Under the pieces are notes generated by a model. That model did no database searches, had not been told where the DNA came from, and was given only the letters and a program-made list of their open reading frames with translations. This document shows positions 1-10,945 of a DNA stretch of 64,000 nt, in pieces. Every line of letters starts with the position of its first letter. The first letter of the stretch is position 1. The stretch is from Zygaena filipendulae (Eukaryota; Arthropoda; Insecta; Lepidoptera; Zygaenidae), in assembly GCA_907165275.2 (NCBI GenBank), contig OU015663.1:4910501-4974500 (forward strand). Reading direction: 5' to 3'. Made by a program: the position numbers and the translations under genes.

Positions 1-157
1 TGGCCGTCCAAGCAAAAAAGTGCAGTAGTGGGGTATTGAGTTAAGACTAGATTCGGTTAAACATTTTTTACCACTGGTAGACAAAACGATATATTATGTC
101 GACGAGAATCGATAAAATGGCTCGATGAAATTTTATCATGTTGCGCATCCTAGCTCC
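1..157 (+). mobile_element. MITE family A copy, cut by window start
   Basis: Matches 52800-52972 and, inverted, 6924-7100: caagcaaaaaagtgca, gactagattcggttaaac and the end TTGCGCATCCTAGCTCC. Confidence 0.7.
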
Positions 158-972
158 ACTGGTCTGTCTATTCATCACAGGTGCGCAATACTGTCGCCGC
201 ACTCACACTATTAAAGAGATATTATCAAAACATGATCTCGCACATCTAAAACTGCTAATTAAGTAGTAGGGCGCGTCCTTTTAGTTTAGACAAGTATACA
301 CACAACACTGTCAATGGATGCGAAAGTCTGTAGTATATACCTACAGTCAACAGCTGGCAGCAATAATATACAGCAGAATTTATAATATACTCGGAGTAAC
401 TAATTCTAATAGTTATTTAACTCTTAACATTAAAAAAGGAATTTCTTACTTTCGCCCCTAGAATAACATAAATCTAGACAAAATTAATAAATATTGAGTG
501 TGTTTGTAATCCAAATTAACAACTTTTCACTAAACGCATATGAAAGTTTATGCGGTACTTATATAAATGTTTTTTGTCTGTCTGTTTGTTCCGGCTAATC
601 TCTGAAATAGCTGGACCGATTTTAACGGGACTTTCATTGGCAGATAGTTGATGTTATGAGGAGTACCTAACTTAGGCTACTTTTATTTTAGAAAAAAATA
701 GTTTCTGCGGGAATTCCGAAACTCACGCGGGTGAAACGCGAGGCACAGGTAGTAACCTACTATTTATAAATGTGAACTATTTCGAATTATTCCTACATAA
801 ATATAAATAAAAATATAAATAAAATAAAAAAACATAAATATAAAAAAAAATACCATAATATGTATGTACCTACCTAATACCTAATCCTGACAACGAAGTT
901 TTTTAAGTTAGATAATAGTCAATACAGTGTAAGAGGTTGAGGACTGAAAATCAACGATTTCACTGAGTCCCA
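158..972. other. No gene seen
   Basis: AT-rich. A decayed SINE-like stretch at 540-760 and AAATATAAAT low complexity at 790-860. Nothing else supported. Confidence 0.5.
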
Positions 973-1214
973 TTTTTATTATACTACTAGTTGTGCCCCG
1001 CGGTTTCACCCGCGTTAATTTCAGAGTTCCCGCGGGAATTCCGGGATGAAAAGTACCTTAAGTGTTAATCTGATGTATAAGCTATATTGTAAAGTTTCAT
1101 TTAAATCCATCCAGTAGTTTTTGGTTGAAAGAGTAACAAACATTCATCCATCCATCCATCCATCCATCCATACCTACATTCTTACAAACTTTCGCGTTTA
1201 TAATATTAGTAGGA
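973..1214 (+). mobile_element. Lepidopteran SINE-like repeat
   Basis: Starts CCCCGCGGTTTCACCCGCG, ends TATAATATTAGTAGGA. Contains a CATC microsatellite (1142-1172). Confidence 0.7.
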
Positions 1215-1317
1215 TTCTGTACAAAAAACTTTGTAACTTGCGCTCTCGCTAATATATCTTTAACTAGCTGTTCCCCGCGGTTTCACCCGCGGTAATTTCG
1301 GAGTTCCCGCGAGAATT

Positions 1318-1630
1318 GGCTACTTGACAAAAAATTTTTTTTTAGTCCGTCTTGTAGATTAGTAAAAAATATTGGACACGTATTTTTTCTTTTTTTACGT
1401 AATCAAAAAATAACAGAGATACATTGAGTTGAAATTTCGCGTGACGTCACAATTCACAACGGTTTGTATGGCGCTTATAATGAATATTGACGTCACGAGC
1501 CCCCCACCCTAAACTTTAATGCGCTTTATCTATGTTCATTTTCATTAAATTGAAAAAGCAAAAAATACGTGTCTATTATTTTTTTATTTTCTAACTGACG
1601 GACTAATTAGAATTTTGATATTCATACCTT
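1318..1630 (+). mobile_element. MITE family C copy
   Basis: About 300 bp: AGTCCGTCTTGTAGATTA at left, TTGAGTTGAAATTTCGCGTG in the middle, CTAACTGACGGACTAATTAG at right. Contains a TGACGTCA palindrome. Inserted in a SINE (1264-1312). Confidence 0.7.
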
Positions 1631-1872
1631 GGAGAATACCCAATTCCGGGTAAAAAGGACCCTTATCCCTCTCTAATAATTAATTTATTTGTTCTGTGTA
1701 TTGTTAACAATTGATCTAATATGTTAATGTTATCTATTGAGGTGGTAGATACGGTATTATAAATTTGCTACATTTTACACATACGCAGTTTTATCCAACG
1801 CTATAGTTACGCGGATTTGCACTATCCCGACTAAATCTGAATGAAAATATTTGAATTTGGTAAGATGACTTA

Positions 1873-1899
1873 CGGCCGCACTCAGAGTCGACTTTAATG
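1873..1899 (+). mobile_element. MITE family B, end fragment
   Basis: CCGCACTCAGAGTCGACTTT only; the rest of the element is missing. Confidence 0.55.
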
Positions 1900-2092
1900 G
1901 GGTTATTGAAATTTTAGATAAAAGGCATGTTCCTACAGATGAAATCCCTGATGATCATGTTTCTCGTGGATTTAATATTGTTTCAATGTCCAATCTCGAT
2001 AGGTACGTGGTAGTCAGATCCGTTGCGCTTGCACTATTAAAATTTCACTGTCAACGTGATAAAAGAGACAAAGGTGACATTACGACGATTAC

Positions 2093-2232
2093 CTGTCGCC
2101 CAGTTTGAGCGGCATGTTGAGGTCTTTCCTGGTGTAGGCGCCGCTCCCGTCGAAGCAGTGCGGCACCCACGCGCCGTACGTGAGGTCGACGCGCTCGCCG
2201 TGACGCAGCGCGAACGCCATGCGCTGCTCCGA
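2093..2232 (-). CDS. Exon of the same unrecognised gene; continues beyond left edge
   Basis: Phase 0 to 2, 46 codons: SEQRMAFALRHGERVDLTYG, then AWVPHCFDGSGAYTRKDLN and MPLKLGD. Acceptor gttcgcag, donor AG|GTAATC. Strongly GC-rich against its surroundings, like the RalGAP-alpha exons. As it ends in a donor, the gene continues to the left; no further exon was identified in 1-2092. Confidence 0.75.
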
Positions 2233-2337
2233 CTGCGAACAGGAACGTACACAACGCCAGATCAAAATAAATGGTATATTGAGGAGAGTCTTCAAAAGTG
2301 GTACAACATATTTTCAAAGATTTAAACATTATTTAAT

Positions 2338-2606
2338 ACTAGCTGTGCCCTGCGGTTTCACCCGCGGTAATTTCGGAGTTCCTGCGGGAATTCCGGAATA
2401 AATATTAATATTTAATAATAAGTAAAAATTGTGATGACTACAATCTGTGTTGTGTACTTAAATAAATAAATAAAAATGGCTTTCTCTGTACCCCTGACAA
2501 CGTGCATGCTAAATTTCATCCAAATCCGTTCAGCCGTTTATGCGTGGTTGAGTAATAAACATCCGAACATCCACACTTTTACATTTATAATATTAGTAGG
2601 ATTATA
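2338..2606 (+). mobile_element. Lepidopteran SINE-like repeat, full length
   Basis: TACTAGCTGTGCCCTGCGGT to TAATATTAGTAGGATT. Followed by two decayed copies to 2885 (GTACCCTTTGTCCTTCTCTG). Confidence 0.75.
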
Positions 2607-2886
2607 GGTGTAGTTGCTCCCCGCGATTTTACTCGAACATATTCTCCGGGAAGAGATCTAAGGGAATTGGAATTTCGAGACATAAAGTACCCTATGTCCT
2701 TTTCTGTACCCTTTATAACGTTTATGAAAAATTTAATGCTGTTTCACCCCCATAGAGGTAAGTTCACCCCCGTTTATTTCAGTGTTCCGGCTGAAATTCC
2801 GAGATAAAAGTACCCTTTGTCCTTCTCTGTACCCCCCCTGACTAGAACGTGTATGCAAAATTTCATGAAGATCGATTGAACAGTTA

Positions 2887-3052
2887 ACCGCCGCACTCAG
2901 AGTCGACTTTAATGATTACTTAGTTAAGTACAGATTTTTAAAACAAAATTGCCGCAATCAGAGACGTTCAGTAAATTAATGTTAATTGGCATTTAATGAG
3001 ATGTAACTTAATTAGGTAAATGCCAATTAACATTAATTTACTGATTTACTAA
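2887..3052 (+). mobile_element. MITE family B, right end lost
   Basis: CCGCCGCACTCAGAGTCGAC start and central ATGCCAATTAACATTAATTT are present; the right inverted repeat is missing. It ends close to the donor at 3074. Confidence 0.75.
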
Positions 3053-3074
3053 TTTAATTTTAAACGGTACTTAC

Positions 3075-3145
3075 ATCACCGTTACGCTTTACTTCCACAT
3101 CGTCTCCTCCGGAAGACTCATGGACTGACCAGTCCAGTTTGGCAC
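3075..3145 (-). CDS. Exon of the same unrecognised gene
   Basis: Phase 1 to 0, 23 codons: AKLDWSVHESSGGDDVEVKR, then NGD. Acceptor cattgcag, donor GAT|GTAAGT (a perfect consensus). A TTA-type MITE ends about 20 bp into the following intron. Confidence 0.72.
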
Positions 3146-3571
3146 CTGCAATGAATAGGTATAATGTTCAAAGGAGTTTGAAGGCCTACTTAGTATAAAA
3201 CCAGATTTTTCGATTGTGTTACAGCTGTTACAAATACATTCTGAAGCTGAACATTCAATAAAATAAATCTGTCTTAAGTTCTCGCTTCACTTAAAAATTA
3301 GTAAGTACCTACCTACCGACGACAAAAAACTTTAGGTATGTCGTACCAACCAAAGTAAATCAACGTTAATTTTTTTCAGGATGAGATTTTAGTAGAAAAT
3401 AAATAAGGTCGAGTTCTAAATGTCACCGTCATACAATGAAAACTCGACCTTACTTCTTTGAACTGGGTTGTTTTGTCTTGATAACCATAATATTATTATG
3501 ATGGTTGCCCACTAGAAGCTTTAGAATTATAAGGACTACAGCTGCTTAGCGCACAACAAGCAACATCATAC

Positions 3572-3745
3572 TGTTAACGCTTGACAAGCCGCCTTCGTTG
3601 TGCTTCTGGATAGTGGCCCAGTAGTTCTCCCAGTGGCTGAATATCTCCTCGCTCTTCTCCTGGCCTAGTTGCAGCGCGTCCTCGTAAGGATATGTAGTCA
3701 TCTCGCTCTCGGTACTCGAATCGCACTCCGATTTGCTATCAGAAC
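3572..3745 (-). CDS. Exon of an unrecognised gene (partial)
   Basis: Phase 1 to 1, 57 codons: SDSKSECDSSTESEM, then YEDALQLGQEKSEEIFSHWE and NYWATIQKHNEGGLSSVN. Acceptor gtttaag, donor A|GTATGA. Acidic start, Trp-rich end. Composition and clean junction phases with the next two exons argue for a real gene. I do not recognise the family. Upstream exons are not securely found. Confidence 0.7.
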
Positions 3746-3902
3746 CTTAAACAAGGGCAAAGGGAAACCAAATAGTAGATATACCTACAAACTATACAAA
3801 TTTATGGAAATAGCTACCTACTCAATTAAGAAATTAACATGATATTGCAGATGTAGCAGGTAAATCATAATTTGTAATTTGAAAAAATTCGTTAATAGTT
3901 TT

Positions 3903-4144
3903 ACCGCCGCACTCAGAGTCGACTTTAATGATTACTTAGTTAAGTATAGGTTTTTAAAACAAAACTGCCGCAATCAGAGACGTTCAGTAAATTAATGTTA
4001 TTTGGAATTTAATGAGATGTAACTTAATTAGTTAAATACCAATTAACATTATACTATTATTAAACTAGTCTGATTTCGGCAGTTTTGTTTTAAAAATCTA
4101 TACTTAACTAAGTAATCATTAAAGTCGACTCTGAGTGCGGCGGT
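3903..4144. mobile_element. MITE family B, complete (PIF/Harbinger-like)
   Basis: About 240 bp with inverted repeats of roughly 80 bp (CCGCCGCACTCAGAGTCGAC and its complement), flanked by TTA on both sides. A TTA target and GC-rich ends are typical of PIF/Harbinger MITEs. Confidence 0.8.
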
Positions 4145-4280
4145 TAGTATAATATAGTACTAATGGAAGGTCGCTGGTACTTATGGCACGGGTATTCCCA
4201 GTTTAAGTACCAGCTATAAAATTAAAAGTAAAAAATTAGAATATAAGTAGGATACCTACTTTATGTAAGTAAGTCTAATT

Positions 4281-4600
4281 GACTATTTGACAAATTTTTT
4301 TTAGTCCGTCTTGTAGATTAATAAAAAATATTGGACACGTATTTTTTTTTACGTTATCAAAAAATAACAGCGATACATTGAGTTGAAATTTCGCGTGACG
4401 TCACGAACTAGTGCAGTTTGTATGGCGGCTTGTAGTGGTAAGTGACGTCACGACTCACGAGCCCCCACCCTAAACTTTAATGCGCTTTATCTCTGTGTAT
4501 TTCCATTTATTTGAAAAATAAAAAAATACGTGTAAAATAATTTTTAATTTTCTAAAAGACGGACTAATTAAAATTTTGATTTTCAAAAGTTGTCAACATT
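4281..4600 (+). mobile_element. MITE family C copy
   Basis: Same landmarks; inverted ends TTGACAAATTTTTTTTAGTC and AAAATTTTGATTTTCAAAAG. Confidence 0.7.
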
Positions 4601-5037
4601 CCTATTATTGTAAGCCTAAAGAAAGAAATAAAGATTAGGTATTATTATTATTTTCGTATAGGTACGTAAAAATGTACGTATGTATGAGATAAATTAACAA
4701 TTGTTAAACTTAATTAATATTACACTTAAATTTTAGGTATGTTGCTTTCAATAAGCGATCTAAAGATCCGCGATCAAGTAGGCAGGTATGCTGACGGATA
4801 GGTACATAAGTAGTAGGTAAGTGCAGACGCCATGAAAAGTACCTACATTGAATGAAAGTCGATAGTAGTGGAAATATGTTTCTTCATTACTAAGCAGTTT
4901 AAAATGCAGCTTATGACGGGATGTTGATAGTAGTAAGTAGATATACGTAATTCATCAAAATAAATGATCACACATGCGACAAAAAGGGTTGGAGCAGACC
5001 ATCGTATGTCCACGTGAAAATGCACCAGTTTTATACT

Positions 5038-5300
5038 ATAACTAGCTGTCCCGCGCGGTTTCACCTGCGATAATTTCGAAGTTCCCGTGGAATTGTTCCG
5101 TACAAACTTTGCAACCCCTTTTCACTCCCTTAGGGGTTGAATTTTCAAAAATCCTTTCTTATCGGATACCTACAAGCTACATTGTCATACAAAGAACACA
5201 TTCTCCAAGTTTCAGGTCTCTACGATCAGCAGTTTAGGCTGTGCGTTGATCCATCAGTCATTCAGGACAAAGCATTTTATTTGTAGCTATAGAAATTCTA
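5038..5300 (+). mobile_element. SINE-like repeat, diverged
   Basis: ACTAGCTGTCCCGCGCGGTT start, then weak similarity. Confidence 0.5.
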
Positions 5301-6720
5301 TAATAAATCACGTATAAGTTAGAGATATTATACTAGAGCGTAGTTTCATTCAAAATTTCGTTCGAAATTAAGCACAAAAATAATAGAATGTTTGCCGTCT
5401 GCGTGGAACCGTCGGACGCGAACGGCCCGGAAACGTTCTCGTCAAAAGATGTACCTACCCTACCTATAGTCATGTGAACTCATTATTTTGGTTTCATGTT
5501 TTTAATTTTATGACTGCGTGCGGTGAAAAAATTCTATAGTAAATAAGAGTGGTAGTTTCATTCAAAATTTCGATCATCAAACCAATGAATCTTTGCGTGA
5601 GCGGCCTGACACGCACTACATTGCAACAAGGGTAGAGGTAGTCTGAGGAGGTAGTTGTTATATTTCAGTGAAATAGAACAACTACCGTGAAATAATTTCA
5701 CGAAGTCCCTTTGGCTATGATTGTGTTGAGATGTATCATTGTTTTAGTGTGCGTAACGTTGTAATGATGCTCACACACACACACAAATGCGCTCATCGTT
5801 ACATGTCCCTACTACAACCGAACCGGGCTGCGGACTTCGTAAAATAGAACAATTACCTAGGTATACTATTGTACTAATAATGTTGCAAGTAAATGCCATT
5901 TTTCACAAAAATTAGGGAAATTGGAATTATTCCAATGATTTTCATTCGAGGCTTGTCAAAGGTTCCCGATCACGAATATCTGGGGGCACGGTAGTACCCC
6001 CGCCAAGACGAGCCAAGCGAAGCGGAGGCACTATCTTTTCTTGAAGTGCTTCGTCGTTTTTGTGAACCCTTATAACTTGGGTTTGGATTATACTAGATAA
6101 ACAAAATTCTCGAGATATGTTGTCAATAGCGGACTTATTAAACAAATAAAATTTCGATTGCATAGCTCTTATACTTTAGATTTCATTGATACCTAAAAAA
6201 CCCTGATTTCGTCACTGACTCACTGATAATCATCAAAATTCTTAGGGTATTTCCTAATATCCTAGAAAGCTGAAATTTGGTATGTAAGCTAGTATTAGTA
6301 CACAAACAACAAAAAAATTATAAAACTTGTAACTTTCGTCCCCAACCTCTTACCACTAAGGGATGGAAGTTTGTATAAGAATTCCGCAATTTTTACTTAC
6401 AAAAAGAAATAAAATCCCACCAAAACATATTCATGTAAAGTGATGCCAAGACGAGACCATATGACGGGCACTCTCAAAAAGTTATCAGATATCATGTAGA
6501 GCCAAGCTTATAACTCTACACACCCAACTCTACAAGGCCTAACTTCTCAAACTCTACACCTTAGTCAGAATATGTGGCTAGGGGTTTGCAGGTGATGTCA
6601 GTCATGAATAATTAAATTCACCTACTAGACAACACATCGCCTCCTTCTTTATATTTGAGCATAATAGATGCCCCACTTAGTTTTTATAAGAAGTAAAGTA
6701 CATTAAGGTGCACCATCAGG
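5300..6720. other. No gene seen
   Basis: AT-rich with a CA run at 5773-5787. Short frames lack splice support. Confidence 0.5.
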
Positions 6721-6724
6721 CCAT

Positions 6725-6909
6725 GATGACCGGTGGAGCAGGAAAGTTCTCGAGTAGCGACCACGAACCGGCAGACGCAGCGTGGGTAGGCCTGTTACGA
6801 GGTGGACCGATGACATTGGTGAAGGTCACGGGACGCAGAAGGCGCAAAACTGGTCATTGTGGCGATCTTTGGGGGAGGCATGTGTCAAGCAGCGGATGTC
6901 TTTCGGGTA
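6725..6909 (+). pseudogene. LINE ORF2 C-terminal fragment
   Basis: The frame from 6730 reads DRWSRKVLE, one stop, then RPRTGRRSVGRPVTRWTDDI and WSLWRSLGEACVKQRMSFG. This is the characteristic C-terminal end of insect LINE polyproteins. About 60 codons, with an internal stop; a MITE follows at 6924. Confidence 0.75.
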
Positions 6910-6923
6910 ATACGATTACCAGT

Positions 6924-7153
6924 GGAGCTAGGATGCGCAACATGATAAAATTTTATCGAGCCATTTGATCGATTCTCGTCGACATAATATATCGTTTTGT
7001 CTACCAGTGGTAAAAAATGTTTAACCAAATCTAGTCTTAACTCGATACCCCACTAGGTATTGCACTTTTTTGCTTGGACGCCCACAAATATTTGTCGTGT
7101 CGACAATTTTATCTTTCGTTCGATAAACATATCATGTTGCGCATCCTAGCTCC
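6924..7153. mobile_element. MITE family A, complete copy
   Basis: Terminal inverted repeats GGAGCTAGGATGCGCAACAT and ATGTTGCGCATCCTAGCTCC, about 230 bp, no ORF. Lies about 100 bp past the THAP gene stop. Confidence 0.75.
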
Positions 7154-7255
7154 GCAGGCCATGCTAGCGCCACTGGCTAAGAGTGACCAACTTTTTGTTG
7201 CCAAGTTGTTATGCTGCAGAAATATTATTAAAATATACCTATTATTTACGCTATT

Positions 7256-7624
7256 TTATGAAAAGGGATATTTTTTAGCGATTGGGACCAGTATGACATG
7301 AAGAAGACCCCTGAATAACTTACAGTTATATCTCTGAGACAACCCGCCACTTTTGACGTTTTTATCCAATTTCTCCAACTTATCATTTTCTGACAAAATA
7401 TTTGAGACGTCATTTTCAGTAAACCTTTTCTTTTGCAAGTTTTTAAAGATTTTTTTCAAATGTAAATTTTTTTTCTGTAAGCGACGAACTTTTTGGTCTA
7501 ATATCTTAATTTTTTTATTATGTTTGTGTTGAAGCGCGATCTTTTTGTCTAGTTTCCTCCGTAGTGCAGCCTCTCGAGGCGAGTCAAAAATATAATCTAA
7601 GTCCGTGTCACTCTCTTGAGATAG
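7256..7624 (-). CDS. THAP gene exon 5, coiled coil and C-terminus
   Basis: Acceptor tttttacag, phase 0, 122 codons plus TAA. LSQESDTDLDYIF, then a Lys-rich coiled coil. The stop lies about 100 bp from a MITE (6924-7153), so the last ~25 residues could be newer sequence. Confidence 0.75.
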   Translation of the reverse strand, partial: LSQESDTDLDYIFDSPREAALRRKLDKKIALQHKHNKKIKILDQKVRRLQKKNLHLKKIFKNLQKKRFTENDVSNILSENDKLEKLDKNVKSGGLSQRYNCKLFRGLLHVILVPIAKKYPFS

Positions 7625-10080
7625 CTGTAAAAAAGATTTATTTACATAAAACACGTCTTTTATAAAACGGAGTGTAAGTAACACGTAGACGCAATCATAA
7701 GAAGCGGTGCAGGCGAGGCGGAGGTGAAGGCATCATCCTTCAAATCCATTTCATAGAAATATGCATAAAAATTACTTTGAAGGAGAGCACCCATCTTCAC
7801 CACCTCTGCGGCGCACGATGAGTTTGTCTTACATATAGCCCGGCGCCTACGGGTGAGATAGCACGGTAGGGACTCCCTCGGTATCCCTACATGCAAGTAC
7901 ACACTGACGGCAACTATAACTACCGCGGTGTTCTTGGGTATGCCAAGGCATCTTTTAGCATGCCGAAGTATAACACCACAAAATCCTGCTCGCGCCTAGC
8001 TATTTTCACTGCAGTCGTAACGTTAAAAGTTCATTAACTGGTTGGATGTGTGTGTATTTAAATTGGGACCTAGTGCTTAAGCAGTTCGTCCTGAAAAAGA
8101 AATATCTACCAATTTTTTCCAAGTGTGCTACGGCGTCACTAGCATGTCGAAGCTTTGTTTTTATATGTAGTCTAATATCATTGAAATTTCAATTATAATG
8201 TTACTGTTCGTAGAGCACCGGGTTTTAATGGGCTGTACGTAAATTATTATTACAATCTTTATATTATTACGTACAGGTTCATTAGAATCATTTGTAGGAA
8301 TTTTCGATTCATTGCAATTTATTATATGATATTCTTGGGATGAAGATGTTGTTGGAGGTTCAAAATTAATATTTTCGTTAGCTTCATTAGACGATGCGCC
8401 CTGAAAACGATTTTGTAATTACAGATCAGATATTCGAAGGGTAAAATATACCTGTTAGTTTCTTGTTAATATGTACAATACTAACCAGCTGTGGCTTAAC
8501 CAATTCAAGAGGATCAAGTGAGTCATGATTACTATCCTGACATTCGTCTCTGCAAAAAATATGCAAACCCTAAAACAGAGCAGTAGTACAAAATTAAGTG
8601 CTTATTGCGGAAGAAACCGTGAATACCTTATATTATAGAAGTGGGTTTACACCAAACGAAGAACAAATTAAGAATAAAGAACTTGAGTTAGAACGGAAGC
8701 GTTGCATGGTGTAAACGATAATTCGTTTTCTTTACACTACAAGAATACCAACGAGCAAGAACAAGAACTAGAATTATGACATATGCTCTAGAGACGTTTA
8801 GATCAGGTGAACTAGAGCCCACTGCTCATTCGCCAAGCGTCTGTGACTGGTAGTGCAATTTGTCTGATTGAGACTGAAAGAAAAGAAAGAAAAGAAGGAA
8901 GAGATGTTGGTGGTAGCTATTTCCTGCCAAGTATCTTGTTTGTTAGCTGTATTTTTATAATTTTTAAAAGTCGAATCCCCCATACATCATCATGGTAAGC
9001 TTCTATCATTAGTAGACACTGATCTTAGGACCACTCGAACATATATATATTCTGTGAAGTCGCTAGAACACTTGCGAACACTTTGATTGAGAAGTGAGTA
9101 CGTTGGAACACGGCGCGGTGCGCCATTTATATCAAGCGTGAAGCGAGTGAACATTCTTTGGACATTCCATAAGCGCTCTCCACATTCGCGCGTGGTTCGC
9201 GCGCGAAGCCGCGAAACATCCGCGAACTACAAGTGTAGTATCATGGTTTGCGGGTGTTTCGCGGCTTTGCGCGCGAACCGCGCGCGAATGTGGAGCGCGC
9301 TATAGAATCTTCACAACCAAAGATAGAACAAAAGAATACTTTGTCTCTGTTTACACAAAAAAATAACGTTGGAGTGGGGATGGAATGAGCATTCGCTCGT
9401 TTAGTCTAAACCCACCTTAATACGTATGATGTATAATCCCAGGAATATTAATCACCTTTGTTGGTACAGCACCCACACGTAATTTGCAGAAACCACCTTT
9501 AGTGATATATTTTTCACTGTCATCAAAATGTACAGAACATATAATAGTGTGTTTAGTTGGCTTCCAATATTCTTCTTTGCGATTAAGTCTTATTTTTTTT
9601 ATCCATCGATCAGCAAGTATCGGATCATTAGGAAATCTAAAAACGAATAAGTTGATACGTAAAATTATTGGTACCTACTTATTTAACTTAAAGGACCAGC
9701 TTTAAATGAATATTTACGAAAAGAATTTTAATTTTTTTTATATTCTTTTTTTATTCTTTTCTCCCTTCTAGATATCTACTCAAACATAACGTGTATAGTC
9801 ATAAATGAAGACAAATAGTAAAAATAGATGGAGGTCGTAGCAAGTGGACGCCTGTCACGTTAAACGAAAAGGCAAAAACGAGGTAAAATATTTTCCCTAT
9901 CTAGCAACATTTTTATTGTAATGGCGTCTGTCAAATTAACTCGTAGTTATTTTGTTTAGATGAATGTTTTACTTAAATGATCATGATTACAGATAATAAT
10001 TACTTGTGGAATGTGATCTTCGAAGGTTTTCGTTGTTTTTCTGACGCGTTGTGACACCCTTTGACTGTACAGTAAGTCAT
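7256..10080 (-). CDS. THAP-domain protein with C-terminal coiled coil (five exons)
   Basis: Rebuilt as minus-strand exons 10080-10004, 9636-9456, 8569-8486, 8400-8275 and 7624-7256; every junction is GT-AG and every phase matches, giving 278 aa. The N-terminus is a full C2CH THAP zinc finger: MTYCTVKGCH (C-x4-C), FHKFPND, the invariant Trp in DRWIKKIR, ICSEHF (C-x2-H) and the closing AVPTK. THAP domains bind DNA sequence-specifically. An acidic Ser/Asn-rich linker follows, then a Lys-rich coiled coil around residues 180-230 (KILDQKVRRLQKKNLHLKKI), as in many insect THAP genes. It may be a host factor or derive from a P-element-like transposase; no transposase core is seen. Intron 2 is almost filled by a MITE-like element. 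Start is ATG 10080. Confidence 0.85.
8275..8400 (-). CDS. THAP gene exon 4
   Basis: Phase 0 to 0, 42 codons of disordered linker (GASSNEANENINFEPP, ending NDSNEP). Acceptor gttttcag, donor CCT|GTACGT. Confidence 0.75.
8486..8569 (-). CDS. THAP gene exon 3
   Basis: Phase 0 to 0, 28 codons: GLHIFCRDECQDSNHDSL onward to KPQL. The acceptor is ctgttttag (8572-8570); using the nearer gcag at 8552-8550 breaks the frame. Donor CTG|GTTAGT. Confidence 0.75.
8637..9420. mobile_element. MITE-like element in intron 2 of the THAP gene, with nested inverted repeat
   Basis: Ends are inverted: GTGGGTTTACACCAAACG at left against CGTTTAGTCTAAACCCAC at right. Inside, 9178-9300 is a second GC-rich inverted repeat built on CGCGCGAA and TTCGCGCG. 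Left and right thirds mirror one another loosely. No transposase seen. Confidence 0.6.
9456..9636 (-). CDS. THAP gene exon 2, core of the zinc finger
   Basis: Phase 2 to 0, 60 codons, from FPNDPILADRWIKKIRLN to GAVPTK. Acceptor gtttttag, donor AAG|GTGATT. Carries the Cys-His pair CSEH and the AVPT box. Confidence 0.88.
10004..10080 (-). CDS. THAP gene exon 1
   Basis: ATG to phase 2, 25 codons plus AA: MTYCTVKGCHNASEKQ onward to ITFH. Donor AA|GTAATT. Holds the first two zinc ligands. Confidence 0.82.
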
Positions 10081-10387
10081 TTTTTTAATTAAAATCGCGA
10101 GAACATAGGTAACAACAACAACTACTACAACTAATGACCAGAGAGAAGGTAATGCTAATGACAATTGACAACTAATGACTAGTCACAGATCACCAAGTTC
10201 CCGACCAAAGAGAATACCACTACTGAGGCTCAGAAGAGTAACTAGACTGACGAGTGACAACTGACAACCAGTGACGAGTTAGGCACCTACTTATAATAGA
10301 GAGACGCGCGTCAATGCGCGATTACGAGATATTCAAGTCGAATGTTTCGATTGTTCACATAATATTATCTTGAATACTCTCGGAGGA

Positions 10388-10570
10388 ACTTGCATGAAAT
10401 TGATAATACGAAATTGGGGCAATATTTCAAAAATGGGGCCCGAGAAAAGCCTAATCGTGAAAGATATATTAAAAAATTATTATTTTTTCCAAAATATTCA
10501 ACTTTTAATTTTGTGAAACGGAATGTTGCAACAAAACACCAATCACTGAACGTTTTTACATTAAAATCAA
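10388..10570 (-). mobile_element. MITE family D, fragment
   Basis: ACTTGCATGAAATTGATAAT and TTTTGTGAAACGGAATGTTG match one end of the family D copies at 10946-11612 and 48847-49410. Confidence 0.55.
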
Positions 10571-10945
10571 TTTAATACATATTTTATCATTGATTAAAAT
10601 GCATTGGTACCTTACATCACTCAAACAATTCGATTCTTTGCCGGAACTCATAGAGTAGAACTATATAATAATAATATGTCGGTAATTTTGCAAGTCTCGC
10701 CACAGCCAACAGTTGACACCTCCGGTTGACACAGTTATTCTTCTGAGGTTGACACATTTCAAAATTCAACTTTTTTTTTATTAATAATTTTACGGCCCTG
10801 GGTACGCGCCCTTTGGAGCCTATGGAGCAGCTTTGCCAACCTTGGCAAACCAAAAAGTTGCAAAACAAACCAAAAAAAATAGCAGAAAACTGTAAAATAA
10901 TCTAGTAGTCTTGAAATGTTCCATAAAATTATAACGTAAATGCAA

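Noticed and set aside
1142..1172. Short direct repeats as CRISPR
   Set aside because: A CATC microsatellite; no spacer-repeat structure anywhere in this eukaryotic window.
6708..6968. 86-codon plus-strand frame starting at the LINE tail
   Set aside because: Wrong frame; the frame beside it carries the recognisable LINE C-terminus and the sequence then runs into a MITE.
8486..8549. Exon 3 of the THAP gene starting at the nearer gcag
   Set aside because: Leaves the frame off by one; the upstream ttttag at 8570 restores phase 0 on both sides.
9087..9305. 72-codon plus-strand frame rich in Arg
   Set aside because: Falls in the inverted-repeat core of the MITE-like element.
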